This document shows, in pieces, positions 34,625 through 48,770 of a stretch of DNA of 64,000 bases (positions within the stretch are counted from its first letter, which is position 1; every line of letters begins with the position of its first letter). The position numbers and the translations under genes were made by a program. The DNA is taken from assembly GCA_963669155.1 (NCBI GenBank), contig OZ022591.1:12763207-12827206 (forward strand), given 5' to 3'. Source of the DNA: Arbacia lixula (taxonomy: Eukaryota > Echinodermata > Echinoidea > Arbacioida > Arbaciidae). The notes below the pieces were generated by a model, which worked only from the letters and a program-made list of their open reading frames with translations, made no database searches and was not told the DNA's origin.

Positions 34625-35709
34625 GGTCATAACATGTTGATACAATGGGTGCCAATTGTGAAACTGAAAAGAATGTATAAACATTTATATAATTTTTACA
34701 TAAAAATATTTCTAAACATAAAAAGGGAGGGGTTGATTTAAAAAAAGACGAGGAAGATGGATCTTTTGATGAAGTTAATTTGCATTCACAGACTCCATTG
34801 TAACACCTTCTCAACACGCGAGTCTGGAAAAAAGGCTACAGCCTGATTCAACGATCCTGTCCTTCAGGCATGTACACATTACAGATAGTCTTTTCGTTTC
34901 AGACCCTGCGTTTTGTAAACTAGGATGACGTGGTGTCAAGGTGTGTGACGGGGGGCCTGGCTGTGTGTTTTGACAAATGAGACAAAGGAATCGTCGTGAT
35001 TGACGTTCTTATGACAAGAGTCGAGTGAAATCCCTCATTCTTCCCAGCAGTAATGAACCCTTGGAGGACAGCGTCAGCTTTCGTCACCCTACAGCATCAA
35101 ATACAAGTGTCTATCATCACGAGTACGTTCATAATACTTGACAGTGACATGAAGCTTAGCGGGGAGCCAAACTTGAAATCCGCCTGTGGTCCCGCATTCG
35201 TAAACGCGTTTAACCCTCTCACTACCATGCCAGGAAATGCCTTCTGAGATATGACACATTCTATGCACCTATGGTACTGAGGGGGTTAACACGTTTCAGC
35301 TTCATGAACATATCCTTGTTTGAACTATATTGTCGATCATGCATTTATCATATGAAAAAATATATACCATGAGTCGGCCTATAAATAATGCGTTATATAA
35401 GGGTTATCTATGTAAAAAATAATATGTTATTTTAGATTATTTCCTCGTCTTTTTATATCTTTTCAATGACCGCCAATGATTTGTATTTTTCTGTAATTGT
35501 ACGTGACTATATGATAATAAAACATGGGAAAACGTGTTGGATATCGAAGGAGACACTGTGGTTACCATGAAAAACTGAGGACGCAGAAGTTAGAAAGTAG
35601 GGAGCACCTCCCACAAACAATCGACAGATTCTTCGTACGACGCACTTCAAGTTCATCCTACACGTTGAGAGTGGGCCGTGGGATGAGAAGCTCCCATGGT
35701 GAGAGAGCA

Positions 35710-35719
35710 GGAGAGAGAG

Positions 35720-35751
<32 letters not shown>

Positions 35752-35779
35752 CAGTTGAGAGGGGGGGGGGGGGGGGGGC
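35710..35779. repeat. (GA)n and poly-G
   Basis: GA repeats at about 35712-35750, then about 18 G residues. Confidence 0.9.
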
Positions 35780-35854
35780 TGAAATAAGACAGAAACATGA
35801 CTGACGTTCATGTAGCAAAAGTCAAGTGGGACCTCCATTCTCCTTAGGTCCTAT

Positions 35855-36344
35855 TTAAAGGGAGAGTCCACCCTAACGTTTAATTGGTTTTGATTTTAGC
35901 AGAAGGTTTGATGAAAATCTATCAAAGGAAAAAAGAAGTTATAACTTTGTAAAGTTTTCATTTTGTGACTTCACTTCGGAGTTGCTCTCCCGTAATATTG
36001 TGTTCTGTATGATTCCATATATCTCCTTTTTGTTTTGTTTTATATGAAGGAATACAATTTATTCATATACTCGGTATGTGAGTGTACAAAAATGTGTCTA
36101 GTGACATATATAATCCACAGGTAAAGTGGAATACATCCTTTGAGAAAAATGGACATTTAAATAGTACACAACATATACTCATAGGAGAGCAACTCGCACG
36201 TGACGTCTCGAAATTTGATTTGGAATAAATCATGACTTTCTTATTCTTCGACGGATATGCGTCAGACCTTCATTGATAATGGGGTTTCTTTCATGTTTAA
36301 TTTTATCAAAAACAACATAATTTCAGGGTGAACTAGCTTTTTAA
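35855..36344. mobile_element. Family A palindromic element, copy 3 (490 bp)
   Basis: TTAA at 35855 and 36341. The left end is TTAAAGGGAGAGTCCACCCT and the right arm has TTTCAGGGTGAACTAGCTTT. It is more diverged than copy 1; the left TGACGTCA is now TGACTTCA and the right arm keeps CACGTGACGTC. Confidence 0.78.
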
Positions 36345-39300
36345 ATCCTGGATGTCACTTCGAGCTTTCAACGCCATTCAACCTCAGAAGACAAAAGTAG
36401 GTTGTGTTAGAGAGTTGTTGATTACCGGTTACTGTGATGTGAAATTTGCATGTCCTAATGAAATATTCAGATGAACGTGACGCAATATGCATATTATTGC
36501 TGGTTAAGAGTAGCTGCCAGTCACAGTCACAGAGACAGTAAATGATCGCGGTAATTGGCAGCGGGCTTTAAAAAGATAGCGGGGTGCCGATGTCGATGTT
36601 CTGCTTTAAGCATGTGAGGATGTAAATGAACTCTGGAAGCTGAAAGACGCATCGTGATTGATGTTCGTGAGGCGATACTCATGGAGCCCCACCCTTTCTT
36701 CTCGGCTCTACTTAAACACAGGATGACACTGCCAGCTTTCGATACCCAAGTAACACCGAAGACATGTGTCTGTTCTGCTCATCATTCGTTAATAAAGCAT
36801 AGCGGGAGGGGGCTTCAGGTTCAGATGAGTGACATGTCAGTATACAGTACTTACATTCTTGTCCAAACTTTTTCCCACGATTTTGTATTGAAGCCTTTAA
36901 AGTTCAATTTCAAGTGTTTAAATCACTCTCTAGTACCCGTGGCAACGTTATCGCTTTCAATTGAATATCAAACCATTAGTTTCAGTGGCTTGCCTTGTTA
37001 GTAGGTCGATTTTATAACCATGTCATACCTATTCATCAACTTTCTTGAATTCTCAGTAGGCGAGATCTTTGGGAATAAACATGGTTGAAAGAAGGAGTTC
37101 CAAATATCAAAAGATCATCCAAATGATTTCCCTATACACCCCCTCCCCCCCCCCCCCCCCCCCCGTCATTAGTCATGTATATCTCTAACATGACTTAAGG
37201 AATTTAGGAAAACCACATGTGACCCCACCCCCTCTCTTCGTCCCAGGAACTTTCCATGGGGTTGGGGCAAAATTTTTCATGCGATGTCCATGTAACGGAT
37301 GTATCAACCTTTGCAGTTCACCAGGAAGATCAATTCAAATGTGGTTAAGTTTTGACCTGTCAATAGAAAATTGCTCTCTTTTCTCAGTAATAGACGTTAA
37401 AATTTGAAAAAAGCATACAAAAATCTACCACCGTTACATGGACATAATATTGTCTTTACATGGACAAGAAATTTTCATAAGTCAAATTGCAATATCCCAT
37501 GGTCTTTGAGAAATAATACTGGATGGGACCCCATTCTTTTTACCCATGCCATTATTGGACTATATTTTCCTGGTTTGAAAAAGATATGGATTCGGAGTTG
37601 TGGTATGTCACAAGAACTTGCCCCAACTCCGTGGAATCATGTGACTTTTTTCACACAATTCGCACAGAGCAAGAGTTAATCTGTTAATCTGGCACTAAAA
37701 GGGTTAACTTCTGATTGAGGAAACCGCTAACGAATATAGAGCGCCGGAAATCATTCTGATTTGTGAACAGTTTCGTCACAATCGTCAGGAATCTACGGGG
37801 CAAACGTGAGAATATGTGATTTCGGTCAACAACGCGGCAAAATATCAAAGGAATCCAGAACGTGATGCATCTATAAGGGAGTGTCACGCCAAGGATGTAC
37901 GAAGCGTGCATCTTTGGTCACACCGAACAAAAATGACCGTTAGCCCAATTACCCGATATGAACTGATGGGGGAAAATTTGCAATGAAGGGAACTGATTCA
38001 AAAGCGTAAATGACCAATAAAACCTTTGCACGATTATTGCATTGTGGTGGCATATTTATAGGGACACACGAAAAATAATTGTGACTCTGTTAAACTAACA
38101 AGGTTTATTTGCTGATATCATGCATGAGTGAATTAAACTTCCTATTTTTTGTTTTTGAGCGCGGTCGGCGTTTTGTTGCTCCCTTTTATCTTCAAGGACA
38201 TCATAATTGAAAGACAATAGGATGATACTGAGGCCACATCATTATTGATTTTTAACTCTCTTATCGTGGGTTGTATCTTTAGGAGCAAACATGAAATAAA
38301 AATTTGCATTGGCGGAAACAATTTGAGAGACAAACCTTGCTCGAAGCCATAATGGGGTGGGGGGGGGGGGGGGGTTGGGCGTGACAGAGATAAGATCTAT
38401 AACCAGACAATGATTCGAATAATATAGATTGATCCGCCCCGTCTGAATCGACACAATAGTACAGTTACAAAGAAAAAGAAATGTTTGTGCATGATACTAG
38501 CCTGTCCATACAATTTTCTTGACATATTCGGTCCTAAATGGATCTGGACAACAACAACTACAACAAAAAAAATAAAAAATAAAGATATAAAATTCACTTT
38601 AGAAACAAAATAGAAATGAAGTTAATCTTTACAGGCCTAATACACATGTACGGTGATATGTAGAATACATGTGTGTGTAAGAACTGCTCTCGTAATACAG
38701 AAACTGAAAAGTGAGTTTTCATTAATTTGAAACTACCTAAACATTCGTTGGCCTGATCGACTAAAATTCTAGTCGAGTAGTTGCAGACCCGTGTGCAACT
38801 CAATCACATTAATACGGTTCTCAATCATATCATTCATCGACTTATGCAAATAGTAGTTGATAGAAGCTTCAAATTTCATGTTGCAATTGAAAAAAAAAGT
38901 ATATTTTGTCGTGCGGTTTGTGGATTTTACCATAACATGTACACTGTTAAGTTTCATATTTCACAAACTGGACATAATGTTCTTGTACTGTTTATAATCA
39001 GTTGTTTTCCTCTTCAAATGTGACACATTACCTTTGAACCAACATTATAATACATAAAGCGTAATTTATGTATGTTTAAGTGTTTGACCTGATATGGACC
39101 GCATTTGTCTTCTGCGATTGAACAAAAAACGTTATTTGTGTTATGAGAATTGAATAAATTAATGTGATTCAATTCAATTTAAGGTTTATCAAAACATCTT
39201 CGCATTCATACAACTAAATTGTGGCAATTTACAAGGTAAAACAGACAATCATACAACATAGGCCTGTTTACAGTAATGGGTACATTTCTGTTACATTTAC

Positions 39301-39430
39301 TGTAACATTTGCATAAATCTCTTAAATTACTTTTTTTTGTCTCTTACATAAACCAGCCAACAATAATAAGATGTCAAAGAAATGTATTGATTTGCACTTT
39401 GCAAGGTTTTGTACGCTTCAGAAAATTCGC
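36345..39430. other. Intergenic, no gene recognised
   Basis: Contains C and G homopolymers near 37141-37164 and 38353-38374 and a TTCCCACG site at 36872-36879. Open frames at 36654-37001 and 37404-37679 show no recognised domain. Confidence 0.5.
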
Positions 39431-39532
39431 CCTGTACAAATTTGCCATATAGCACATTGGTAACGGGACAGACGAATTTGTAACACAGTCGTCTGTCCCG
39501 TTACCAACGTGGGATGGCAAATTTGTACAGGC
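39431..39532. repeat. About 100-bp hairpin
   Basis: The left arm has CCTGTACAAATTTGCCAT and TTGGTAACGGGACAGACGA; the right arm has TCGTCTGTCCCGTTACCAA and ATGGCAAATTTGTACAGG, around a loop of about 15 bases. The arms match almost completely. Confidence 0.85.
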
Positions 39533-40751
39533 TTAGTTTAGAAATATATCATAAATGAACATTCAGAGCAGGATTTTAGCTGAATTTATTTTGGAGGAAA
39601 TTAATTCAACACTCTGTCATATTTTAGTGGTGCAAGGTGGTCATAATTTCAAATGATTCAGTTGTACAAAAAAATATCCCTTTACTGTAGACAGACCCAC
39701 ATGTCCTCTGCATGAATATAAATTCGATTGATATAATTGTAGTATAAAGAGGTCTCCACTACCGTAACGGTTCAATATCAAAAAGTGCAATGTTCATCCT
39801 GATTTTCTTGACGAACAATTGAAAAAAAAAAGAAAAAAAAAAAAAAGATAATACACAACAAAATAAAGAAATCCGAGCAGATTTACAGCAGCATTGAGAT
39901 GCGTCAGTTAAAAGTTATTGTAAAGTGCAGATTATAAAGTTATGCGGTATAAATAATTTGAAGGTCCTATAGATAATGATTAATATGCTTCGTAGCAAAG
40001 TGATTATGATTTCCTTGGAGATTAATTTATCAAAAAAAATTGATGCACAACAAAATTTCGATAATTGCAGATGCGTTATTTAATTTTCGTCTGTACTCAT
40101 CACCACATGCACCTATGTTTTATCCTTCTTTTTATTTACAAAAAGTTTGTCTTGATAAAGATACGAATATTGTACTGCTCGCCTTTAATGGCGAATACAT
40201 TGATAAGGTTCATCATGGTTTTAATACCATTTGGGGAAACTTTCAAGCCTATGGTGTGAAAGATACCCCGGAAGACAGCTGATCACATGACGAGCGCGCG
40301 TCCGCCTTGATGGTAACGACGTCCGAGCCGGTGGACGAAAAATGTCTGAAAAATATGAAACATTGTATTATTTACACAATCCGCTTCCTCCCCCCCCCCC
40401 CCTCCTCTCAACAAAGGAAAAGTATCGAAGTAGATAAAAAATATATGTATAAAAAAAAGTTATGAGTGCTCCATCTGAGAAGGCCGCTTAACTGCTGTTC
40501 TGGTTTCCATAGGTTTGACTGTTTACATCTGGCAAACAGAACGTGTAAACAACAGCACCAGTGGAGAACGACGGAGATGGCGCTGCCTGATAATAATTAT
40601 GAATCTTGTTTTGAAACGTTTGCAGAGAGTAATGTTTGTTTCGATAAGGTATGGGGAAGCCAGAACCATCGCCAGCATTATAGTCAATAATTAGCGATGT
40701 GTGCGCCACGCGGATGCGGAGGTACCAACACGGGGGCGATTTTGTGGGAAG

Positions 40752-41036
40752 CACTCGTTATTCCGAAGGTTCGTTATTCCGAAAGTTCACTATTCCGGAG
40801 GCTCGTTATATAGTCCGAAAACAAAATAAGGCTCGTTATTCCGAAGGTTCGTTCGTCCGAAAAAGAAATAAGTTTTTTTTTCCGAAGGCTTGTTAATCCG
40901 AAAACGAAATAAGGTTCAAACCTTATTCACGAAGTTTCGGGAAAAAAACGAACCTTATTTCGTTTTCGGATTAACGAACCTTCGGAATAACGAACCCCAA
41001 TTTATTTTCGGATTAACGAACCTTCGGAATAACGCC
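40752..41036. mobile_element. Foldback element of CGTTATTCCGAAGGTT units
   Basis: The left half repeats TTCGTTATTCCGAAGG about every 16-50 bp; the right half repeats the complement CCTTCGGAATAACGAACC. The centre near 40925 contains AAGGTTCAAACCTT. It is tandem repeats in inverted halves with no open frame, followed closely by the family B copy at 41047. Confidence 0.78.
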
Positions 41037-41046
41037 ACAAATGCTC

Positions 41047-41365
41047 ACAAATCTTCTTGGCGATGGTCTTAAATTCATGTATTCTCCATTTTAGAAACTT
41101 ACTGAAAGTTATTTGCCCTCAAATGATCTATATTTGGAGTAATTAATGATTAAATCACAAAAATGTTAGGACCAAACAATTTGAGGATTTGTGATTTAAT
41201 CACTAATTAATCCAAATGTGGACCATTTAAGGACAAATAACTTTCAGCAAGTTTCTAAAATGGAGAATACATAGATTTAAGACTATTGGCAAGAAGATTG
41301 CTAATGAAGACCTTTTGAAGGCCTTTTAATTTGTTTGTCTTCCCAGTGCGGTATATTCCATTTAA
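41047..41365. mobile_element. Family B palindromic element, copy 2 (left end lost)
   Basis: Contains both arms, including TGAAAGTTATTTGCCCTCAA, and the mirrored AATAACTTTCAGCAAG. The right TTAA is at 41362-41365. The left terminal repeat is missing where it meets the foldback element. Confidence 0.75.
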
Positions 41366-43298
41366 AACCTCCCATTACCTTGACACACATTGATACTTCA
41401 TACATCCTTGATCATACAGCGTCAGGGATCGATAAGTGCATATGGACACCACCACAGTTTGACATGAGAGTGTTATCTTTTCATACTTATCGTGGAAAAA
41501 ACCACGTACGTTTCAAGTTGAAGAAGGTCTTTACAGTAAGCAGCTTTCGGTCTAATCGTGTTTAGCACGTAAAAGGGGGGTTCGACTAGGAAACATTCAA
41601 AAACATGTTTTTCTTCGCCTCGTTTTTGTAAGGAATTGTTTTTTGAGCTCAAGCATCTTACATCGGATTCGACTCTTCCTTATTTACTTAGTCATCTTTA
41701 ACATTCCAAAACAGATTATCGAGACAAACTCCTCACAATAATCGATTATGGGGTGAGATTTGGTGTTGGTATCGATCAAGTTTTACACGTAATCTGTGGT
41801 GAAGTCCAAAGTAGTTTGGCGATGGAAGCTAATTGTCGGTCGAAATTTGACTGAGTGCCACAATTATAAAACAACAAGTGTTTCGGGAGCAGCTATCGTA
41901 GTCTCATTATACAGACTATACTTCATGCGAATTAAACAAAAATATATTACTAGTTTGAGGCCCAACCCGTAAAATTCATTGAAAGCAATACTTTAAATTG
42001 AAGGCTTCGACTAAAATTGTATTTTGAGGTAAAATGCGCACTCACACTTATTGTGTGCTGATTGTTAAAAAAAAAACAAAGAAAGTAAAACAAAAAAAAA
42101 CAGTAATCTTATAAAATGGGTCCGCAAAATAGCAGCAAGTGTCGCGCTCTCGCATGGGGTTCGCTAATCGCACCGCTTATATGGGTTGAACATATCACCA
42201 TCGCGTGTTAGCTCTAGCTAGGGGTGTGGAGAGAATCCAGCTGTACAAAACAGCGCAATGTTATGGCTTTTTCGGTGTGTATGAATGGCGTTTTTAGAGG
42301 CTGGCTGAAAACTTTCTTACCGACGTGCATCGGTAATAACAGCGGTGTCATCATGATGATGGTATATGAACAGGGCTGTGACATTCTCAACGTTTTCAAG
42401 CTTTTGACGGTTGCGCCGCAGCTTTTTTCTCTCCTCCTCCTCCTCCTCCTCCACCCTCCTTCTCACTATCTCTCTCTATCTTTCTGACTTGGCGGTTTAC
42501 TCACCTAAATTGTTCTCTCTCTCTCTCTCTTTCTCCCCCCCCCCCTCTCTCTCTCTCTCTCTCTTTGACTTGACGGTTTGCTCACCTCTTAATTTTCTCC
42601 TCCTTTCCCACGCCACGTGTGGACGGGTTAACATGACAAGAAATCGAGAAAAGCTGTAATCTCCTTTCTCGTTTTCTCTTTCACTTTTCTCATTCGTCTC
42701 CCTTTATTCCTCCTCCCACCCATCAATTTTCTCTACACCTCACTTCTCATGATGGCTAGCGTAGGATTTCTGACCCTATTTTTTTTTACTTGAAATTACT
42801 TAACGTAACTTTACAGGCCTCCAGAGAAACCGATCAATACTAGTGCGGAGAAAAAAGTCAAAAGTAGGCCTCTACGATTTGAGATCACTGTACCTCACTC
42901 CTCTATCTTGCTCCTTCTCTTTTCTGATACACGTAGTTTATAATGACTTGATCATGCTACACAAACCTATTTCTTTTTCTAAGTAAATCAGGTATAACCC
43001 TACATTTATCATTCGAATACTATCATTTAGTGGAATCATTACTCTCGTCAAAAGCCAACGTTCAATACGTTTACATATTTCCCTCCGATTTTCCAACGGA
43101 AATGCGCGTTTGGGTGGAGGCCGTTACATTTCAACGTGTCTGAATTACAAGACTAGCGCCAGGGGTGTTGCGTTTGCCGTCGCGTGGGCAAACACAGTGC
43201 GCGTCCATTGTCCAGCAGATTTTCCCACGAGGAGAGAACAATGGAGCTCGGCGGGTCGCTCGCACGCGCGACCATTCAGCGGGTTACATACGTGGAGA

Positions 43299-43300
43299 GA

Positions 43301-43350
<50 letters not shown>
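43299..43350. repeat. (GA)n microsatellite
   Basis: About 25 GA units with one AAAG interruption. Confidence 0.93.
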
Positions 43351-44378
43351 AGGAGCGGGCGTTTGCCCCGTGAGATGATTTTACATCTCAGTTCCCCCAT
43401 CCTCCAGCCCCCCCCCCCCCTTCCCACCACACACACTCCCCCTACCATGATTCTGCGGACACAACCGATGTTTGAAATTTAACGCGCAATAATTGAAATA
43501 TAATTGACGAATGACGAGAGAGCAGTTAGACCTCTGTGTCAAAGTAGTTTAGTATGCATAATTATGTCTATGCCTTTATGCGATAAAGGATTGATAAAGT
43601 TTGTAAGTCATGGGGAAAGTAGTACATTGTGGTTGCCCGTCTTGACTTAAAATCTGATGATGGGGTCTGTGAGCCGTTGTGAGGAGTACGTTTGTTACCA
43701 TATCGCTTTCTTGATGTAGTCTTTATGCGCCATTGAGGTATTTTTTTTATTTTTTTTTTTTGCACTTGAAACATATTTCCATTGGACAGTAGATGGGGTC
43801 TGGTAAAAGAAGAGGAAAATAAAACTTCGAGAAAAAGAAGTGAAAAATAAATGAGAGAAGGGACAGTGTGGGTACATAGCGGGGAGGGGCTTAGGGTGAA
43901 GTGGGGGGGGGGGGGGGGGGCGTCAGCAAAAACGCAGCCCAGACCACCTCCCCCCTTCAACAACCCCCCCCCCTCCCACTCCTACCACGCTCCTCCTACC
44001 AAATCCACCTAAAACGAAACCCATTCAAGGACACATCTCCGTGGTCCTTTTTTTTTTTTAAGTTCAGCCAATGACGCCATGTACTAAAATTAGAAAGGTG
44101 ATTTCACGACTTGAATATGAATGGTTATGGTGTGATCAAATAGCTGCCGAGTAAACCCTTGGTTTGGTCAGGGTCTTTGGTTTGATGAAGCGGATATGCA
44201 CTTTCGTGGTCAACAATGGACATTCTTCAAATATTTAGGTAGTGTCATCTTTGGTGTCTTTGTGGGGTAAACGCTCTTTTTCAGTATCCAAAGAAAAATG
44301 AAAAAGTAGGAAAACAGCTGCAAAAATTAGGGTGACTTTGGAATACTTTTTTTTCTAGTACCACTCCCCCCCCCCCCC

Positions 44379-44379
<1 letters not shown>

Positions 44380-44435
<56 letters not shown>
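44380..44435. repeat. (CA)n microsatellite
   Basis: About 28 CA units, preceded by a C run. Confidence 0.95.
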
Positions 44436-44437
<2 letters not shown>

Positions 44438-44783
44438 CTCTTGTAAAAAAAAAAAATAATGGGTAAGTCTGATATTATTTCCAACTCGAGAGCAACCAGG
44501 CCACTTACGTAATGGACCATTTTCCAGATTTCTTCAACTTGTGTACTAAGGTTGTAACAAAACAAAACGGCATCACCTGATTAACATACAATACATTCTG
44601 CTTTGTTTTGTTAACAAGGTTTACGTTTTCGGGAACTTGGGCGCAGTGATAAGTTTCTAGTCCAATTAGAAGAGAGAGGAAAATAGGTCAAACCAAAGAC
44701 CCTAACCTCGGTTTGGCCAACTATAATTCCAGATAAGTCAGCAGCGACCTTAGTGTATAAAGATCATAATTAAAATGTACCTC

Positions 44784-44785
<2 letters not shown>

Positions 44786-44829
<44 letters not shown>

Positions 44830-44835
44830 CTCTCT
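44786..44835. repeat. Poly-C and (CT)n
   Basis: A C run followed by about 20 CT units. Confidence 0.92.
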
Positions 44836-46315
44836 TTACCTCACCCCACCCGCGCAATAGGACCCTCCTGTATCTGATTATTCCACGTCGTAACCAAATC
44901 ATAATTACGAAAATGAGAATGGCGTGACATGGGGCCAACTCTATACAATCGTTAGAATTGGAGAATGTTACCCCCCCCCCCCCCCTTTCTGTTTATGGAC
45001 CCCTTTCTGATTCATTTCTCGAATTTTGGTGACAATGTACACCTGTATTAGTAAGGTGGAGCCGGTGTTTTGCATTGTTTTGCAGGTTATGAATTGTATG
45101 TTGTCATACCTATACCAATAATGTTATTGAAGGGGGGGGGGGTACCTTTTTATCCCCCCTCCTACCACCACTTGTTGGTTGACTACGCCCCTCCCCGTGC
45201 ACCTGTATTGTCTGGGAGAACAGGTGTTTTGCACGTGCCAGACAGACTAGAATAAAAACGGGTCACGACTTCATATTAATCCACTTTTATTGATCGTTCC
45301 ATCCGTGATCAGCGGACTGTACGTGATCAACGCATCGATTAGTCTCAGCCGCAGACTCCGTAAGGGTAGCGTTATGTAATTTAATACAATCCTTCAGAGC
45401 TTGCGTGTATTAGTACTAAAAATATTAAGTGTTTTCAGTTGAAATAATGTTTGGAGTTTGAGTTAGATAACTAATGAAGACGGGGTTTGGCATGATTGTG
45501 GCGGGGTCGGAGGGAGGGGGGGGGGGGGGGGGCGTCGGATGATGATCAGACCATGTCGATCATTTCCTAGTCTTGCGTGCACAGACCCCAGTGTGGCAAG
45601 TTGAAGTCAAGTGTTTCAATCGTCTTCTGGTCTTGGATAGGAAGCCAGGGAATTCATTTCTCCATATCTGTCGGCATATGGTCCGAATTTTGTTAATTTC
45701 AACAATTAAATAATTATGGGATGATTCCATCCTAGTATCTTAAAATCAAACAAAAACGAGACCCATGGTCTTGGAAAATGTCCCTCCATTGATCGCGGTC
45801 CTAAAGTCTTAACCACCCCAACCCCTGAACTGTAACGACAACTTCAAAGCCATAATCAAACAAAAATAAAGAGAAAAGTAAATGGTTAAACAATAGAATC
45901 AAAACACAACAACAAGAGGGATTCACAACAACGTGAGTTCACAGAAGGAGGGCACATATAGAATGAAAGAGATAAAGTATGGGAAGAGAGGACAAGCCAA
46001 GGAGAATATTGGCTAAAAAGATTTGTCACTGTTTTTTCCCTTTTCTTTCTTGTCGGCGTCCATTCCACCAGTCAGCCCGAGCCCAGGTGTGAGTCTTGCT
46101 CCTCTTCCCCTCCTGCCGCAAATTCCGAAACAAGGATCAATGTTTATCCGCTTTCTTTCATTTTCCTCTTGTCTTTCTTTCTTCCTTTTCAAGCTCCCCT
46201 ATTTTGAGGAGCTGAATCAAAAGAGAGGGGGGAATTCTATCGATAATACGTAAAGTCTGTGAGCACTGAGCCGAGTCTTGCTCCTGAAAGAAGAAGTCAT
46301 CCTGCGAGGATTCCT

Positions 46316-47664
46316 TTCCCACGGTTCCACCACGCATTGTTTCACACCGGGCACTTCGCGACGCGAGCGTCTTAGCTAGTCTCGTACTTCAAGCGTAGTT
46401 TCACCTGACGGAAATTACATGAACCGCCAAATTGCATTGTCAGGGATTCAGAAATCCGGATTATGCCACAGCTAACACTATTCGCATCTAATACATTTCT
46501 TTTGTTGTATTATCTGAATGACATAAGAGTATGGGCACACTAGGTAAGAGTTTGATTTGTTTTTATGCGAGGAAGTCTTATATTGGGTCTGAAACGTGAG
46601 ACTGTATAGGCTCGCGGCCTACCGTGGGAAACTGCGCGCGAGAACAATAGTGCAATACGCCCCCAACGGACCCCTCGCGTGGCGTTTTAAGGAGGCCACT
46701 AGCTGTGATTAGCTACGAACAGAAAACCGCACCAAATTATGAAAATGAGGGGAACATAAAAGAGAGAATGAGAGCAAGTCGCCTTCTCTCTTTAGTGGGC
46801 AGTAATTTTCTCATGATTACTTTGCGTTTTGGTTTTTTGATGGTTATCGACGATGTAGTTTTTTGCCACGTTTTTTTTTTCTATGCGGTTGCGACACGCG
46901 CGCGCACACAGGGTTGTTGGGTAACGAACGGCGCTCCGTGCATGTGTCGTTTGTTTGCGAGTTGAATTCAAATGTATTTTATAATTTTTTTATCGATGAT
47001 TAGTAGTAAAGCGTGTGCATGCACGACGCATGTCGTTGTTTGGTTTAGATCACACATAATTTCCGATATACGGGCACGCGAGTTCGAACGACGAACGCAC
47101 ACTGATAATTTCATTTTATTCTTCGTATGCAAATATCCAGATGGTTAATTTCGTATTATAATCCAACGTGTCTTTGTCTTGAGATAGTAGCAAAGTCGGT
47201 TAAATGTGATGAATAACAAATTTCGAAAATAATTATCGAAGTTTTCTTTGTAGGTTTTACTCCATATAATATAGAGACGTAAACCCTTGCTTATAATTTG
47301 ATTCTTCAATGTTTCCTAATTTGACTGAAATAAATTGCTTCTTTAATTTCCAATCATTTGCGAGTTGATTCGAGTAGAATTGAGATGATTTGTCATCAAT
47401 CGGTAAAAACAAGCTTAACGGTGCTTTGACATCATGTATATTGCTGTTATCATCACTTTCCTGATGTGTGTCTCCCGTGAAGAAGAAGAAACTGGAGAGA
47501 AATGATTCTGTGCATCCTGAGAATTTTATAGTGCATCTGATGGGACGGTATGCTCCTGCGTAAATAACTCGCGAGGTCTGACAGCGAGGCCACAATCCGT
47601 ACCTTCTTCATCCTCATCATCATCAGCAGTCCAGACCAGACGAAGCGAGGGGAGACCGTGGGAA
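46316..47664. promoter_or_regulatory. Group of three Su(H)/RBPJ octamers
   Basis: TTCCCACG at 46316-46323, CGTGGGAA at 46623-46630 and 47657-47664, three exact high-affinity sites within 1.35 kb. The stretch between is comparatively rich in CG dinucleotides (near 46600-46930). A distal Hes enhancer is possible, but this is inference. Confidence 0.42.
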
Positions 47665-48770
47665 AGTTTGGAGCACAGTACGGCCCGTGAAAGGAAATAA
47701 TTATTTTGATTTTTCAATCGGGTGGCTCGGAGGCGGGGCGGAATGCCCGCCTAAGCCGTCAAGTACAAGGTCACTGCGCGGCGTGTGCGGGGCTAGCCTG
47801 ATTCCAGGCTTTATGGCTAATATGAACTTAATATTGATTAAAATAAGAGTCTAGCACTCACAATACTAGTCAACCTTTCATTCTGCTTGTTTCTCCCTTC
47901 CAAGCTGGAGAAGAAATTTTTACTGACATGTCTCCTGCGGCCATACCCGTTGGATTGAGAATTCCCAATCGCCTTGAAGCGAGGCTCGAGCGGGGCGAGT
48001 TTAGAACCGGCTCGGTATGCACACGCGGGAGTCATTTACATTCACATCCTTCTTTTAGTCTACCACAGCAGACTGCATTCTCTACAACATCGCATAAGAC
48101 TATCATCTGCTCGACTAATTGTGGGAGTACGCGTTTTCTGTTTGTGTGTACGTGTGTTGTATGTGTGTTTGGGTAATCCTGAATACATACATTGTACATA
48201 CTTTGCATTGTACTTAATGATAACAACGGACAAATATTGTTATGTGCCATTATTTTTTTAAATAATTTCATTTGTATCGTAACTTGTCACTCAAAAAAGT
48301 ACATCATGAACACTTTAAATCAACACCTTTTTTCAACGTACATGTAATTGAAATGTGATAGACAGGAAGGTTTTACACAATGCGCCTTCTTCAACGATGT
48401 ATTTTTAAAATTCCTAGTAAAAGCCACTATAATGATATTAATCGCCACAGATGGCAGAAAAGTGTCATTTACAGACAGTGCTAGGACAAAACACCGCCCA
48501 TGTGTTGTGGATTATTATTTCTATTGTATGTGAAAACAAATCCCCAATGACAGAAAAACTAATTTTAGTCTCTCTTATACTACCGAACCAGACAGACAAG
48601 GTTATAAGCACAATGTAATGCCAACCATTTGTCAAATTACGCTGGTTACGAAAACAAAAGGAAAACCTGAAAACTGGACACCATGAACTGCGACGCTTAC
48701 TATTTTTTTCTTTTATTATCATTATTATGAGGTTATTGGTTCCATCGTCTCTTTAATTCAGGTTATATAA
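47665..48770. other. Intergenic, no feature recognised
   Basis: Small open frames with no similarity. Confidence 0.5.

Larger units (their letters stand above)
41366..45600. other. Intergenic, microsatellites and homopolymers
   Basis: Holds CT runs (about 42425-42565), GA (43299-43350), poly-G (43904-43920), CA (44380-44435), CT (44798-44835) and poly-G (45515-45532). Su(H) octamers lie at 42605-42612 and 43222-43229. No gene recognised. Confidence 0.55.
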
